From contig CANFKN010000058.1 in assembly GCA_947447385.1 (NCBI GenBank), positions 1 through 7,466 of the forward strand: DNA of 7,466 bases. Direction: 5' to 3'. The notes beneath the pieces were generated by a model, which searched no databases, had not been told where the DNA came from, and saw only the letters and a list, made by a program, of their open reading frames with translations. Numbering within the stretch: position 1 is the stretch's first letter; each line of letters starts with the position of its first letter. The DNA comes from Microbacteriaceae bacterium (GTDB lineage: Bacteria > Actinomycetota > Actinomycetes > Actinomycetales > Microbacteriaceae). The translations under genes were made by a program, and so were the position numbers. Of this stretch, positions 1 through 5,270 are shown piece after piece.

Positions 1-467
1 CCAAAATCTACAGCGTCGATGAAGTCTGCGCTCGCCTCGCCGAGTCAGCAAAAACCCGTGGCACGAGTTATGACACCCAAGCCGTGCACCACGGCGACTT
101 TATCGAGGTTGGGCCTTTCACTCTCGAGTTCTTTGGCGACATGCACGCTGAAATTCACCGCAGCATTCCGCTGGTGCAAAACTGCGGCGTGATGGTGAAC
201 GACAAGCTTTATTACCCTGGCGACAGCTTCACCGCGCCTGACCGAGCAGTTGAAGTGCTGGCTGTGCCTACCTCAGCACCTTGGCTCAAGATTGGTGACG
301 TGATCGATTTTGTGGCTGCCGTTCGGCCTCGCCGCAGCTTTGCAACGCACAACGCCCTGCTGAGTGACTTTGGTCACGCGCTTAACAACGGTCGTGTGAA
401 GGCGACTACCGAGGCAGGCGGCGGCGAGTTCAGCTACCTGCAGGTTGGCGAATCGCTCGAGTTCTAG
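1..467 (+). CDS. MBL-fold metallo-hydrolase (UlaG-like), C-terminal part
   Basis: The reading frame is open from the left edge (first full codon at 3), so the gene starts outside the window; 154 residues are visible, ending in TAG. A GTG at 84 is not the start, because the frame runs on upstream as K-I-Y-S-V-D-E-V. Metallo-beta-lactamase-like features are FFGDMHAEIH, then VMVNDKLYYPGDSF (the PGDS Asp is a usual metal ligand), the LAVPTSAPWLKIGD segment, and a late ATHN with a possible last metal-binding His. This order fits the UlaG/COG2220 type of Zn- or Mn-dependent hydrolase, probably cytoplasmic. The first HxHxDH motif would lie upstream of the window and cannot be checked. The substrate is unknown; the family covers lactonases, phosphodiesterases and many uncharacterised proteins. 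The gene converges on the 143-aa membrane protein gene with 31 bp between the stops and no clear terminator hairpin. The family call is fairly secure; the function is not. Confidence 0.85.
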   Translation, partial: KIYSVDEVCARLAESAKTRGTSYDTQAVHHGDFIEVGPFTLEFFGDMHAEIHRSIPLVQNCGVMVNDKLYYPGDSFTAPDRAVEVLAVPTSAPWLKIGDVIDFVAAVRPRRSFATHNALLSDFGHALNNGRVKATTEAGGGEFSYLQVGESLEF

Positions 468-498
468 AGAAACAGTTTTAGACGCCAAACGGTGCTAA

Positions 499-930
499 CT
501 AGGCGGTGCGATAAAAGACCATAATCAAGATGTTGGCGACCACAAGTGCACCGCTAATGCCGGTGAACATGCGCTTTTCTTGTTCGTTCTTGGTTGTGAT
601 GTTTGACAAGAACCACAGGGCCCAAAGGCCGGTTAACCCCCAAAGCACATAGGCTCGGCCGTGGGCATCGAGCAGACTTGGCAACCACTCAAGCATCGAG
701 GCATAGTGGCCAGCGATGGCCAGAAAGAAAAGCCCGGTAACCGCGCTAAAGAAACGATGGATGCCACCCAAAACGCGCCCAGCAGTCTGATTAATCACTG
801 CGGCGGTGTTAGCTAGCTGACGACCAAAGGCATACTCCCCCATCGGAGCACCAAAAGCCAGTGCGAAATAGAAAAGCGCAACAATAAGCGTTGTGGCAAA
901 AGCGAAAATCGCGGCAATGATTGCAACCAT
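499..930 (-). CDS. Small four-helix integral membrane protein, function unknown
   Basis: Encodes 143 residues with four hydrophobic segments at about 4-27, 57-77, 90-110 and 122-140, so it should be a polytopic inner-membrane protein with no soluble domain. There is a conserved-looking APMGEYAFG after the first helix and a polar NITTKNEQEKR stretch before the last. This layout resembles small uncharacterised membrane proteins found in Firmicutes and Actinobacteria that have a GEY motif after helix 1 and a Lys/Arg-rich loop before helix 4. That resemblance is from memory and weak, and I cannot name a function. ATG at 930 is chosen because the first helix starts right after it. No Shine-Dalgarno sequence precedes it; instead TAAAGT ends 6 nt before the ATG, which suggests a leaderless mRNA. 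The gene lies beyond the terminator of tRNA-Gln, so it is probably transcribed on its own. Confidence 0.8.
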   Translation of the reverse strand: MVAIIAAIFAFATTLIVALFYFALAFGAPMGEYAFGRQLANTAAVINQTAGRVLGGIHRFFSAVTGLFFLAIAGHYASMLEWLPSLLDAHGRAYVLWGLTGLWALWFLSNITTKNEQEKRMFTGISGALVVANILIMVFYRTA

Positions 931-936
931 GTAAAA

Positions 937-964
937 ACTTTAGCTCTCTGTTTGGGCAAACCAA
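937..964 (-). promoter_or_regulatory. Likely leaderless promoter of the 143-aa membrane protein gene
   Basis: On the minus strand a TTGGTT (959-964) is followed after 16 bp by TAAAGT (937-942), which ends 6 nt before the ATG at 930. That geometry puts the transcription start at or beside the A of the start codon. The spacer contains a small palindrome, GTTTGGGCAAAC (950-961, 4-bp arms), which could be incidental. Confidence 0.4.
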
Positions 965-982
965 GCAAGGTCTCGTTTAACC

Positions 983-1013
983 AACAAAACCGCCCATAGA
1001 GAGCGGTTTTGTT
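983..1013 (-). terminator. Rho-independent terminator after tRNA-Gln
   Basis: A perfect 11-bp inverted repeat: AACAAAACCGC (983-993) pairs with GCGGTTTTGTT (1003-1013) around a 9-nt loop. Read on the minus strand, it starts 4 nt after the tRNA 3' end, and its descending arm ends in a T-rich run (TTTTGTT). It therefore ends the tRNA-Gln transcript before the 143-aa gene. The A-rich ascending arm would give a similar T-rich tail on the plus strand, so it could work in both directions. Confidence 0.8.
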
Positions 1014-1017
1014 ATTG

Positions 1018-1089
1018 CTGGGGTACCTGGACTCGAACCAAGAACAAAGGATCCAGAGACCTCCGTGTTGCCAATTACACCATACCCCA
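1018..1089 (-). tRNA. tRNA-Gln (anticodon CUG)
   Basis: The 72-nt minus-strand sequence folds into a full cloverleaf: acceptor TGGGGTA/TACCCCA, D arm GTGT/ACAC with loop AATTGGCA, anticodon loop CTCTGGA with anticodon CTG, 4-nt variable region, and T arm CTTGG/CCAGG with loop TTCGAGT. The weak U1-A72 pair and discriminator G73 are classic tRNA-Gln identity features. It reads CAG codons. CCA is not encoded (the next bases are CAA), so it must be added after transcription. The anticodon stem is poor: a G27-U43 wobble and a U31-U39 mismatch next to the loop. The gene lies downstream of gltX and has its own promoter and terminator. Many actinobacteria make Gln-tRNA through a non-discriminating GluRS plus GatCAB, so having tRNA-Gln next to gltX makes functional sense, but the route in this organism cannot be read from the window. 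Confidence 0.93.
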
Positions 1090-1100
1090 GAGCTGGTGCT

Positions 1101-1151
1101 TCGGGTCAGACCCGACTCTCTATCTTAGCGGTTTGGCGCTAAACGCCGCAA
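1101..1151 (-). promoter_or_regulatory. Promoter of tRNA-Gln with a palindrome at the transcript 5' end
   Basis: Minus strand: TTGCGG (1146-1151), an 18-bp spacer, then TAAGAT (1122-1127). The expected start is near 1115, about 26 nt before the mature tRNA 5' end at 1089. From there TCGGGTCTGACCCGA (1101-1115) is a palindrome apart from its central base, so the precursor 5' leader could form a tight hairpin before the RNase P site. The region also holds a short GGCG-TTTAG-CGCC inverted repeat inside the spacer. No T-tract terminator follows gltX, so some read-through from gltX is also possible. Confidence 0.5.
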
Positions 1152-1189
1152 ACGCTCAGGTTGACTGCGGTGAGCTTGAAGCCTGGACT

Positions 1190-2707
1190 TTAACCCTGGG
1201 CAGCAGCGAACGAAGCAAGACGCGCGATGGTTTCGGCTTTGCCGAGAATCTGCATCGACTCAAACAGCGGCGGCGAAATGCGACGACCTGAGATGCCGGT
1301 GCGCAGCGGGCCAAAAGCGTTGCGCGGCTTTTCGCCAAGCTGCTCAATCAGCGCTAGCTGAAGCGCAGCTTGAATGTGCTCAGTGACAAAATCGTGCTCA
1401 GCAATCGGCTCGAGCGCAGCAATTGCAGCCTCAAGAATCGCGCCGGTGTTTGCAGGCAAACCCGCCTTGGCATCTTCTTCAACGACAATGTCTTTGCCCT
1501 CGGCAAACAAGAAACCGAGCATCGGTGCAGCCTCATTCAGCACGATGATGCGCTCTTGAATTAGTGGGGCGGCCTCGGCCAAAATCTGGTTTTCGCGAGC
1601 GGTCAAAGTTGCACCGACAACGCCTGCGCTCTGAAGGTAAGGCACTAGGCGCGAAGCGAAGTCATCGGCACCAAGCAGGCGAATGTGAGCCGAGTTGATC
1701 GCCTCAGCCTTCTTGAGGTCAAAACGAGCTGGGTTTGGGTTGACGTTGGCGACGTCAAAGGCGCCGGCCAGTTCATCCAAGGTGAAAATATCGCGGTCAG
1801 CACTAATGCCCCAGCCCAACAACGCGAGATAGTTCAAAAGGCCTTCGGGCACAAAGCCGCGGTCACGGTGGTGAAAGAGGTTCGACTCAGGGTCGCGCTT
1901 CGACAGCTTCTTGTTGCCCTCGCCCATTACATAAGGCAGGTGACCGAACTGAGGAATGAACTTGGCAACGCCAGCCTCATAAAGCGCGTTATAGAGCGCA
2001 ATCTGGCGCGGGGTTGAAGAGAGTAGGTCTTCACCGCGAAGCACGTGAGTCACACCCATCAACGCGTCGTCAACTGGGTTGACCAGCGTGTAAAGCGGCT
2101 GGCCGTTAGGGCGAACCAAAACAAAGTCAGCAAAGCTGCCGACGGGAAAAGTGATTTCGCCGCGCACCAAGTCGGTGAACTTGATGTCAGTGTCTGGCAG
2201 GCGCAAGCGCAAAGCTGGGCTGCGACCCTCGGCTCGATAGGCCGCGCGCTGCTCTTCGGTTAGGTCGCGTTCTGAGTTGTCATAGCCGAGCTGCTTGGCG
2301 CGGCCGTTAGCCTCGTTGCGCGCGTCGATCTCTTCGCCGGTCAGGTAGCTTTCATAAACGTGACCACTGGCCTTTAGCTTTTCGATGACCTCGGCATAAA
2401 TGTGGCTGCGTTCGCTCTGACGATAAGGTTCGTTAGGGCCGCCGACCTCAATGCCTTCATCCCAGTTCAAACCAAGCCAGCGAAGCGCTTCAAGAATCAT
2501 CTCGTAGCTTTCTTCGCTATCACGCTCAGCGTCAGTGTCTTCGATGCGAAACACAAACGTGCCACCAGCGTGACGCGCATAAGCCCAGTTGAAAAGCGCG
2601 GTGCGAACCAAACCAACGTGAGGGGTGCCCGTTGGCGATGGGCAAAAGCGCACACGCACATCGGCGCCAGTGGCGGTTGAAAAAGGGGCGGTAATCGCTG
2701 AAGTCAT
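1190..2707 (-). CDS. gltX: Glutamyl-tRNA synthetase
   Basis: Encodes 505 residues, normal for bacterial GluRS. It attaches glutamate to tRNA-Glu in the cytoplasm (possibly also to tRNA-Gln, for GatCAB amidation). The class I Rossmann catalytic domain is clear: RFCPSPTGTPHVGL holds the HIGH-type motif (HVGL, residues 30-33), followed by RTALFNWAYAR and FRIEDTD (53-59). HVLRGEDLLSSTPRQ is at 221-235 and the KMSKS-type loop is KLSKR (267-271). The rest is the helical anticodon-binding region. The position that carries zinc cysteines in some GluRS reads YESYLTGEE, so a zinc site is absent. The ATG at 2707 is preferred over an in-frame start at 2776: the extra 23 residues lie outside the conserved fold and would overlap the end of the upstream ATPase gene. 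No good Shine-Dalgarno sequence precedes 2707. The upstream neighbour is the DUF4143 ATPase (49-bp gap); tRNA-Gln follows downstream. Confidence 0.96.
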   Translation of the reverse strand: MTSAITAPFSTATGADVRVRFCPSPTGTPHVGLVRTALFNWAYARHAGGTFVFRIEDTDAERDSEESYEMILEALRWLGLNWDEGIEVGGPNEPYRQSERSHIYAEVIEKLKASGHVYESYLTGEEIDARNEANGRAKQLGYDNSERDLTEEQRAAYRAEGRSPALRLRLPDTDIKFTDLVRGEITFPVGSFADFVLVRPNGQPLYTLVNPVDDALMGVTHVLRGEDLLSSTPRQIALYNALYEAGVAKFIPQFGHLPYVMGEGNKKLSKRDPESNLFHHRDRGFVPEGLLNYLALLGWGISADRDIFTLDELAGAFDVANVNPNPARFDLKKAEAINSAHIRLLGADDFASRLVPYLQSAGVVGATLTARENQILAEAAPLIQERIIVLNEAAPMLGFLFAEGKDIVVEEDAKAGLPANTGAILEAAIAALEPIAEHDFVTEHIQAALQLALIEQLGEKPRNAFGPLRTGISGRRISPPLFESMQILGKAETIARLASFAAAQG

Positions 2708-2717
2708 AATGAGGTCA

Positions 2718-2723
2718 ATTCTA
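2718..2723 (-). promoter_or_regulatory. Possible -10 box for gltX, near-leaderless
   Basis: On the minus strand, TAGAAT ends 10 nt before the gltX ATG at 2707, so transcription could start about 4 nt before the start codon. No convincing -35 hexamer is seen 16-18 bp upstream. It would let gltX be expressed independently of the ATPase gene, whose stop is 49 bp away with no visible terminator. Confidence 0.3.
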
Positions 2724-2756
2724 CCTTGGGTCTGAGTTAGCAGTTTGGGCGAGCAC

Positions 2757-4010
2757 CTACGGCCCGAGGGTGCCAATCGAAATCACTGCAACGCCGTCAG
2801 GTCTCACATATGACCCCGAACCTGCAGTAATCACAGCTAAGAGTCGAGGTTTGCCAAACGAAGTTTCATCAATTTGCGAGGCTAGCTTAAGAAGGTTCTT
2901 GGCAGCCTTGTCGACTTCGCTATTGCCAAGTTTTATCTCAAAAGCTGCCCAGGCTCCTGAATTGTCTTCGACAATTGCATCGATCTCGAGACTTGAAGAA
3001 TCGCGATAGTGAAAAACTCGAGCGCCAAAACTTTGGCCATAGATTCTCAAGTCGCGAATGACCATGTTTTCAAACAGAAACCCGAAGGTTTTCAAATCAT
3101 TGAGGAGCTTGGTTGGTGATGCCGCGAGAGCTACGGCCGCAAGCGATGGGTCGACAAAGTATCTTTTGAGCGATCGTCGAACAACCGCCTTTGACCTCAA
3201 GTGCGCCGGCCAGGCAGGCAGATCTTCGACGATCATGAGCCCGCGCAACACATCAATGTAGGTCTCGACTGTTGAGCCCTTAATGTTCCCAAGTTCGATT
3301 GAGCCAACTTCGCTCGCAAGCCTGGCCGTGGGAATCTCTGAACCAACATTTCGAGCCAGCGAGCGAATGATTCGCCTGATCTTCTCTGGGTCTTTTGCCA
3401 CGTCGGTAATGCTTGAAAAATCTGCCCTAACGACATCTTCAAGATATGACTCGAGAATTTCTTGAGCCACGACAACCTTCTTGCTCTGAAGCGCCGGCCA
3501 ACCGCCGATGCACACCCGATCAATTACTTCGAGAAAGTTGAATTCCTTAATCGCCCCAGCGAAAGGCACCTGTTCAAAAATCGAGCGCAGTGAGATTTGT
3601 CCGTTAGAAAAGCCCGATTCAAAAAGTGACATCGGGCGCATGCGCATCCTCATTATTCGCCCAGCACCTGAGTGAGTGATCGCATCGTCGGGGCTTTGTG
3701 CCGACCCAGTTAATATGAATTGCCCTACGGCTTGGCGATTATCGACTTCACGTCGAACGTGGTTCCAAATCGGTTTCACGATTTGCCACTCATCAATCAG
3801 GCGCGGCGTTTCACCCTGCAAGAATGTGGCTGGTGCGTTTTCGGCGATTAACCGCTGGGAGTCATCGGTGTCGAGGTTTGCGCTCGATTTTGCTAACTGC
3901 ATAGCAGTGACGGTTTTTCCGCAAGCTCTGGGGCCTTCAATCAGCACAGCTCCACAAGCCCTCAAAGCCCTTGAGAGTTGCTCATCAACAATGCGTTTGC
4001 GGTATTCCAT
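2757..4010 (-). CDS. AAA_14/DUF4143 ATPase with PD-(D/E)XK-like C-terminus
   Basis: Encodes 417 residues, the usual length for this family. The N-terminal ATPase has Walker A GPRACGKT (26-33), Walker B RLIDEWQ (D73, E74), a sensor ILTGS (99-103) and a GR pair (117-118) before MRMRPMSLFESG, a typical AAA_14 signature. After a helical middle region with GGWPALQ comes the DUF4143-type C-terminal part: SSSLEIDAIVED with D344, then AAFEIKLG with E358-x-K360. This matches the core of the PD-(D/E)XK nuclease fold, although nuclease activity has not been established for the family as far as I know. These proteins are abundant, patchily distributed and mostly uncharacterised; a role in defence or mobile DNA is speculation. 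ATG at 4010 gives the usual MEYRKRIVDEQL start. It has no spaced Shine-Dalgarno sequence, but TATTCT ends 6 nt upstream. Three 23-bp repeats precede the gene. Sampled base composition (28 GC in 3001-3060) is lower than in samples of gltX and ilvE, consistent with an accessory gene. Confidence 0.9.
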   Translation of the reverse strand: MEYRKRIVDEQLSRALRACGAVLIEGPRACGKTVTAMQLAKSSANLDTDDSQRLIAENAPATFLQGETPRLIDEWQIVKPIWNHVRREVDNRQAVGQFILTGSAQSPDDAITHSGAGRIMRMRMRPMSLFESGFSNGQISLRSIFEQVPFAGAIKEFNFLEVIDRVCIGGWPALQSKKVVVAQEILESYLEDVVRADFSSITDVAKDPEKIRRIIRSLARNVGSEIPTARLASEVGSIELGNIKGSTVETYIDVLRGLMIVEDLPAWPAHLRSKAVVRRSLKRYFVDPSLAAVALAASPTKLLNDLKTFGFLFENMVIRDLRIYGQSFGARVFHYRDSSSLEIDAIVEDNSGAWAAFEIKLGNSEVDKAAKNLLKLASQIDETSFGKPRLLAVITAGSGSYVRPDGVAVISIGTLGP

Positions 4011-4016
4011 GCCCCA

Positions 4017-4044
4017 AGAATAACGCTAGGGGAAGAATTGTGGA
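4017..4044 (-). promoter_or_regulatory. Likely leaderless promoter of the ATPase gene, overlapping the first 23-bp repeat
   Basis: Minus strand: TCCACA (4039-4044; 4 of 6 match TTGACA), 16 bp, TATTCT (4017-4022), then 6 nt to the ATG at 4010. The -35 hexamer lies inside the first tandem repeat, so a protein bound to the repeats would touch the polymerase site. The GGGG just before the ATG is too close to serve as a ribosome binding site. Confidence 0.4.
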
Positions 4045-4095
4045 AGTCTTAGGGGAAGAATTGTGGAAGTTTTAGGGGAAGAATTGTGGATTTCA
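4027..4095 (-). repeat. Tandem 23-bp direct repeats (three copies), operator-like
   Basis: Copies begin at 4027, 4050 and 4073 with exact 23-bp spacing. Copies 1 and 2 (4027-4049, 4050-4072) differ at one base. Copy 3 shares the first 18 bases (to 4090) and then diverges. The shared core on the plus strand is TAGGGGAAGAATTGTGGA; read towards the ATPase gene it is TCCACAATTCTTCCCCTA. A partial echo, ATTCTTGGGG, sits at 4012-4021 with the C run replaced by G. The array fills the gap between the stop of the 149-aa gene (4125) and the ATPase start (4010). Regularly spaced direct repeats over a -35 region are the usual form of an iteron or operator array; they could equally be a replication-slippage duplication without function. 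There are only three copies and no unique spacers, so it is not a CRISPR array. Confidence 0.85.
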
Positions 4096-4124
4096 TAAAC
4101 ACCCACCGAGTAGCCCAGGCCGAT

Positions 4125-4574
4125 TTAGTCGAACTTGAGCGGCTGAAACGGCCGGGCAACTCGCCAGGCTGCAAGCAGCGGCCACAGGCTCGCCAGCGCA
4201 ACCAATCCAAAGAGCGGGTTGAGTGCAAAAGCCAAGACGGCGCCAGTGAAAACCGCGAGCACGCTCGGCACCAATAGTTGCCAGCCACCACCTTGAACAT
4301 CGGCAATGCGTTCACGTCTTAAAGCCAAGAGAATGCGGCCAACTGCAAAACCATATAGAGCCACGAACATTCCGGTTGCGGTAATCACCAAGACCAAAAC
4401 ACTCAACTCGTCGTTATGCTGCCAAACATCTTCACTGGCACCTCCGATTAGGCTCGGCCAAACCGGCCCTCCAACCACGATTGTTGCCCATACCCCAGCA
4501 ACCAACAAGGCAAGAGAGGCTGCCACCGCAGCAAAAACCGCGTGCAAGGCATAGTGGCGAAACATCGAGTGCAT
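4125..4574 (-). CDS. Four-helix membrane protein, function unknown
   Basis: Encodes 149 residues with hydrophobic segments at about 8-35, 58-82, 98-118 and 119-138. A roughly 20-residue polar loop (GGPVWPSLIGGASEDVWQHND) lies between helices 1 and 2, and an Arg-rich loop (LLALRRERIADVQ) after helix 2. By the positive-inside rule, that loop is probably cytoplasmic. I do not recognise the family. Two starts are possible: ATG at 4574 (MHSMFRHY) and ATG at 4565 (MFRHY). For 4574, TAGGCT ends 6 nt upstream, which is leaderless geometry. For 4565, GAGG lies 10 nt upstream as a distant ribosome binding site. The gene stands 104 bp after the 171-aa membrane protein gene and 114 bp before the ATPase gene, all on one strand. 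It may form a cassette with them, but neither link is tight enough to call an operon. Confidence 0.72.
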   Translation of the reverse strand: MHSMFRHYALHAVFAAVAASLALLVAGVWATIVVGGPVWPSLIGGASEDVWQHNDELSVLVLVITATGMFVALYGFAVGRILLALRRERIADVQGGGWQLLVPSVLAVFTGAVLAFALNPLFGLVALASLWPLLAAWRVARPFQPLKFD

Positions 4575-4580
4575 GCCTCA

Positions 4581-4586
4581 AGCCTA
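4581..4586 (-). promoter_or_regulatory. Possible -10 box of the 149-aa membrane protein gene
   Basis: TAGGCT on the minus strand ends 6 nt before the ATG at 4574, the same spacing as at the ATPase and 143-aa genes. The 11 bases before this ATG (CTTGAGGCATG) closely resemble those before the ATPase ATG (CTTGGGGCATG). No good -35 hexamer is seen, so the call is weak on its own. Confidence 0.3.
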
Positions 4587-4652
4587 AGCCGAGAGGTGCG
4601 ATGCAGAAGACCAGACCAGCGCACTTGAGCCTGCGTTCAGGGCGGGTCTATC

Positions 4653-4679
4653 GCTGCAACTTCAGCTGAATCTTGCAGC
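4653..4679 (-). repeat. Nested inverted repeat at the end of the 171-aa gene
   Basis: Outer arms GCTGCAA (4653-4659) and TTGCAGC (4673-4679) pair perfectly. Inside them sits a perfect 10-bp palindrome, TTCAGCTGAA (4661-4670). The right arm reaches the last base of the 171-aa gene's stop codon (4679-4681), so the hairpin would form right after translation ends. There is no T tract, so it is at best a weak terminator or an mRNA 3'-stabilising stem. A protein binding site is also possible. Confidence 0.55.
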
Positions 4680-5194
4680 TAGCCGGCAAGTTCCTGCGGT
4701 GCCCGTCGATGATTTACAGCGCGTCTGATTGTGGCTACCAAAGCTATGAAAAACAAGACCGTAAGAAATGAAAGAGGATACCTCACGAACCCCACGTAAC
4801 TCACAGCACCAAAAGTTGCCGGAGTGCTAAGCGGGATCTGAACCAACACTGCTAGGGCGAACCATACCGCATTAGCAAACCGCGACTGGCTAACACTTCG
4901 GTCGGCCGCGCCGCGAGGCGAACCCAGGTATTTTTCAAACTTTATCAAGCAGATTAAAACCACATATGTCTCAAGTGCGCGAATAAGACTTACCGCCACG
5001 AAAGCTATTGGCGCAATGGCTAAGCCAAGAGCTACGTCGCCATTTGAGTGGAATTTGCCCGGCCCAAAGTTGGCGCTCGCCTCAGCGACGCCGCTCCAAA
5101 AAATATAGGCCGCTGCAAGTGCGCCCCACCAAAGAAAAAATTTTGAAGTTTTTAGGTCAGATTTAGTCAACCCAAAAGTAAAGAACGATTTCAT
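4679..5194 (-). CDS. Hypothetical four-helix membrane protein
   Basis: Encodes 171 residues. Hydrophobic segments lie at about 20-40, 54-85, 107-128 and 131-155. The N-terminus is short and Lys-containing (MKSFFTFGLTKSDLKTSK), a Lys/Arg-rich loop follows helix 2 (IKFEKYLGSPRGAADR), and the tail is basic (RRAVNHRRAPQ). I do not recognise a family or an enzymatic motif. ATG at 5194 is supported by AGGGGG four bases upstream, one of the few clear Shine-Dalgarno-like sites in the window. Composition is AT-rich in places (25 GC in 5101-5160), unlike the flanking housekeeping genes, consistent with an accessory or poorly conserved gene. It sits just downstream of the FAH gene, 76 bp away, with its own likely promoter and an operator-like palindrome between. 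It could be species-specific; the reading frame itself looks real because of its membrane-protein pattern and ribosome binding site. Confidence 0.72.
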   Translation of the reverse strand: MKSFFTFGLTKSDLKTSKFFLWWGALAAAYIFWSGVAEASANFGPGKFHSNGDVALGLAIAPIAFVAVSLIRALETYVVLICLIKFEKYLGSPRGAADRSVSQSRFANAVWFALAVLVQIPLSTPATFGAVSYVGFVRYPLSFLTVLFFIALVATIRRAVNHRRAPQELAG

Positions 5195-5205
5195 GATTCC
5201 CCCTG

Positions 5206-5233
5206 ATTATTCGGTAAGTCAAACCGAATTCAA
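5206..5233 (-). promoter_or_regulatory. Likely promoter of the 171-aa gene with an operator-like palindrome
   Basis: Minus strand: TTGAAT (5228-5233), 16 bp, AATAAT (5206-5211; 5 of 6 match TATAAT). A perfect 7-bp inverted repeat, ATTCGGT/ACCGAAT (5209-5215 and 5223-5229, 7-nt centre), fills the space between the two hexamers and overlaps both. That is the standard place for a repressor operator. As RNA it would be a hairpin without a T run, so a terminator for the FAH gene is less likely. Confidence 0.45.
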
Positions 5234-5270
5234 CTCAAATCTAGCACCCTTGTTTTTTTTTGTCTAGACC

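Noticed and set aside
468..498. Terminator between the convergent MBL and 143-aa genes
   Set aside because: Only a 4-bp CGCC/GGCG pairing with a 15-nt loop is possible and there is no T tract.
1685..2263. Plus-strand open frames of 110 and 72 aa inside gltX
   Set aside because: They are antisense to a strongly conserved gene, with no family resemblance or ribosome binding site; GC-rich codon use on the opposite strand explains them.
2708..2776. N-terminal extension of gltX to an in-frame start at 2776
   Set aside because: The 23 extra residues (MAPSGRRCSPKLL...) precede the conserved fold, are not GluRS-like, and would overlap the end of the ATPase gene; ATG at 2707 gives the normal length.
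4027..4095. Short CRISPR array
   Set aside because: The repeats are directly abutting with no unique spacers, only three copies, and no cas genes in the window.
5253..5261. Run of nine T (A on the minus strand) as a terminator or phase-variable tract
   Set aside because: On the minus strand it is an A run just after the FAH stop, with no hairpin before it and outside any reading frame; no plus-strand gene ends here.
2708..5270. Target-site duplication or terminal inverted repeats flanking the accessory block
   Set aside because: Comparing the two edges by eye shows only short chance matches such as GCACC; no convincing direct or inverted end repeats.
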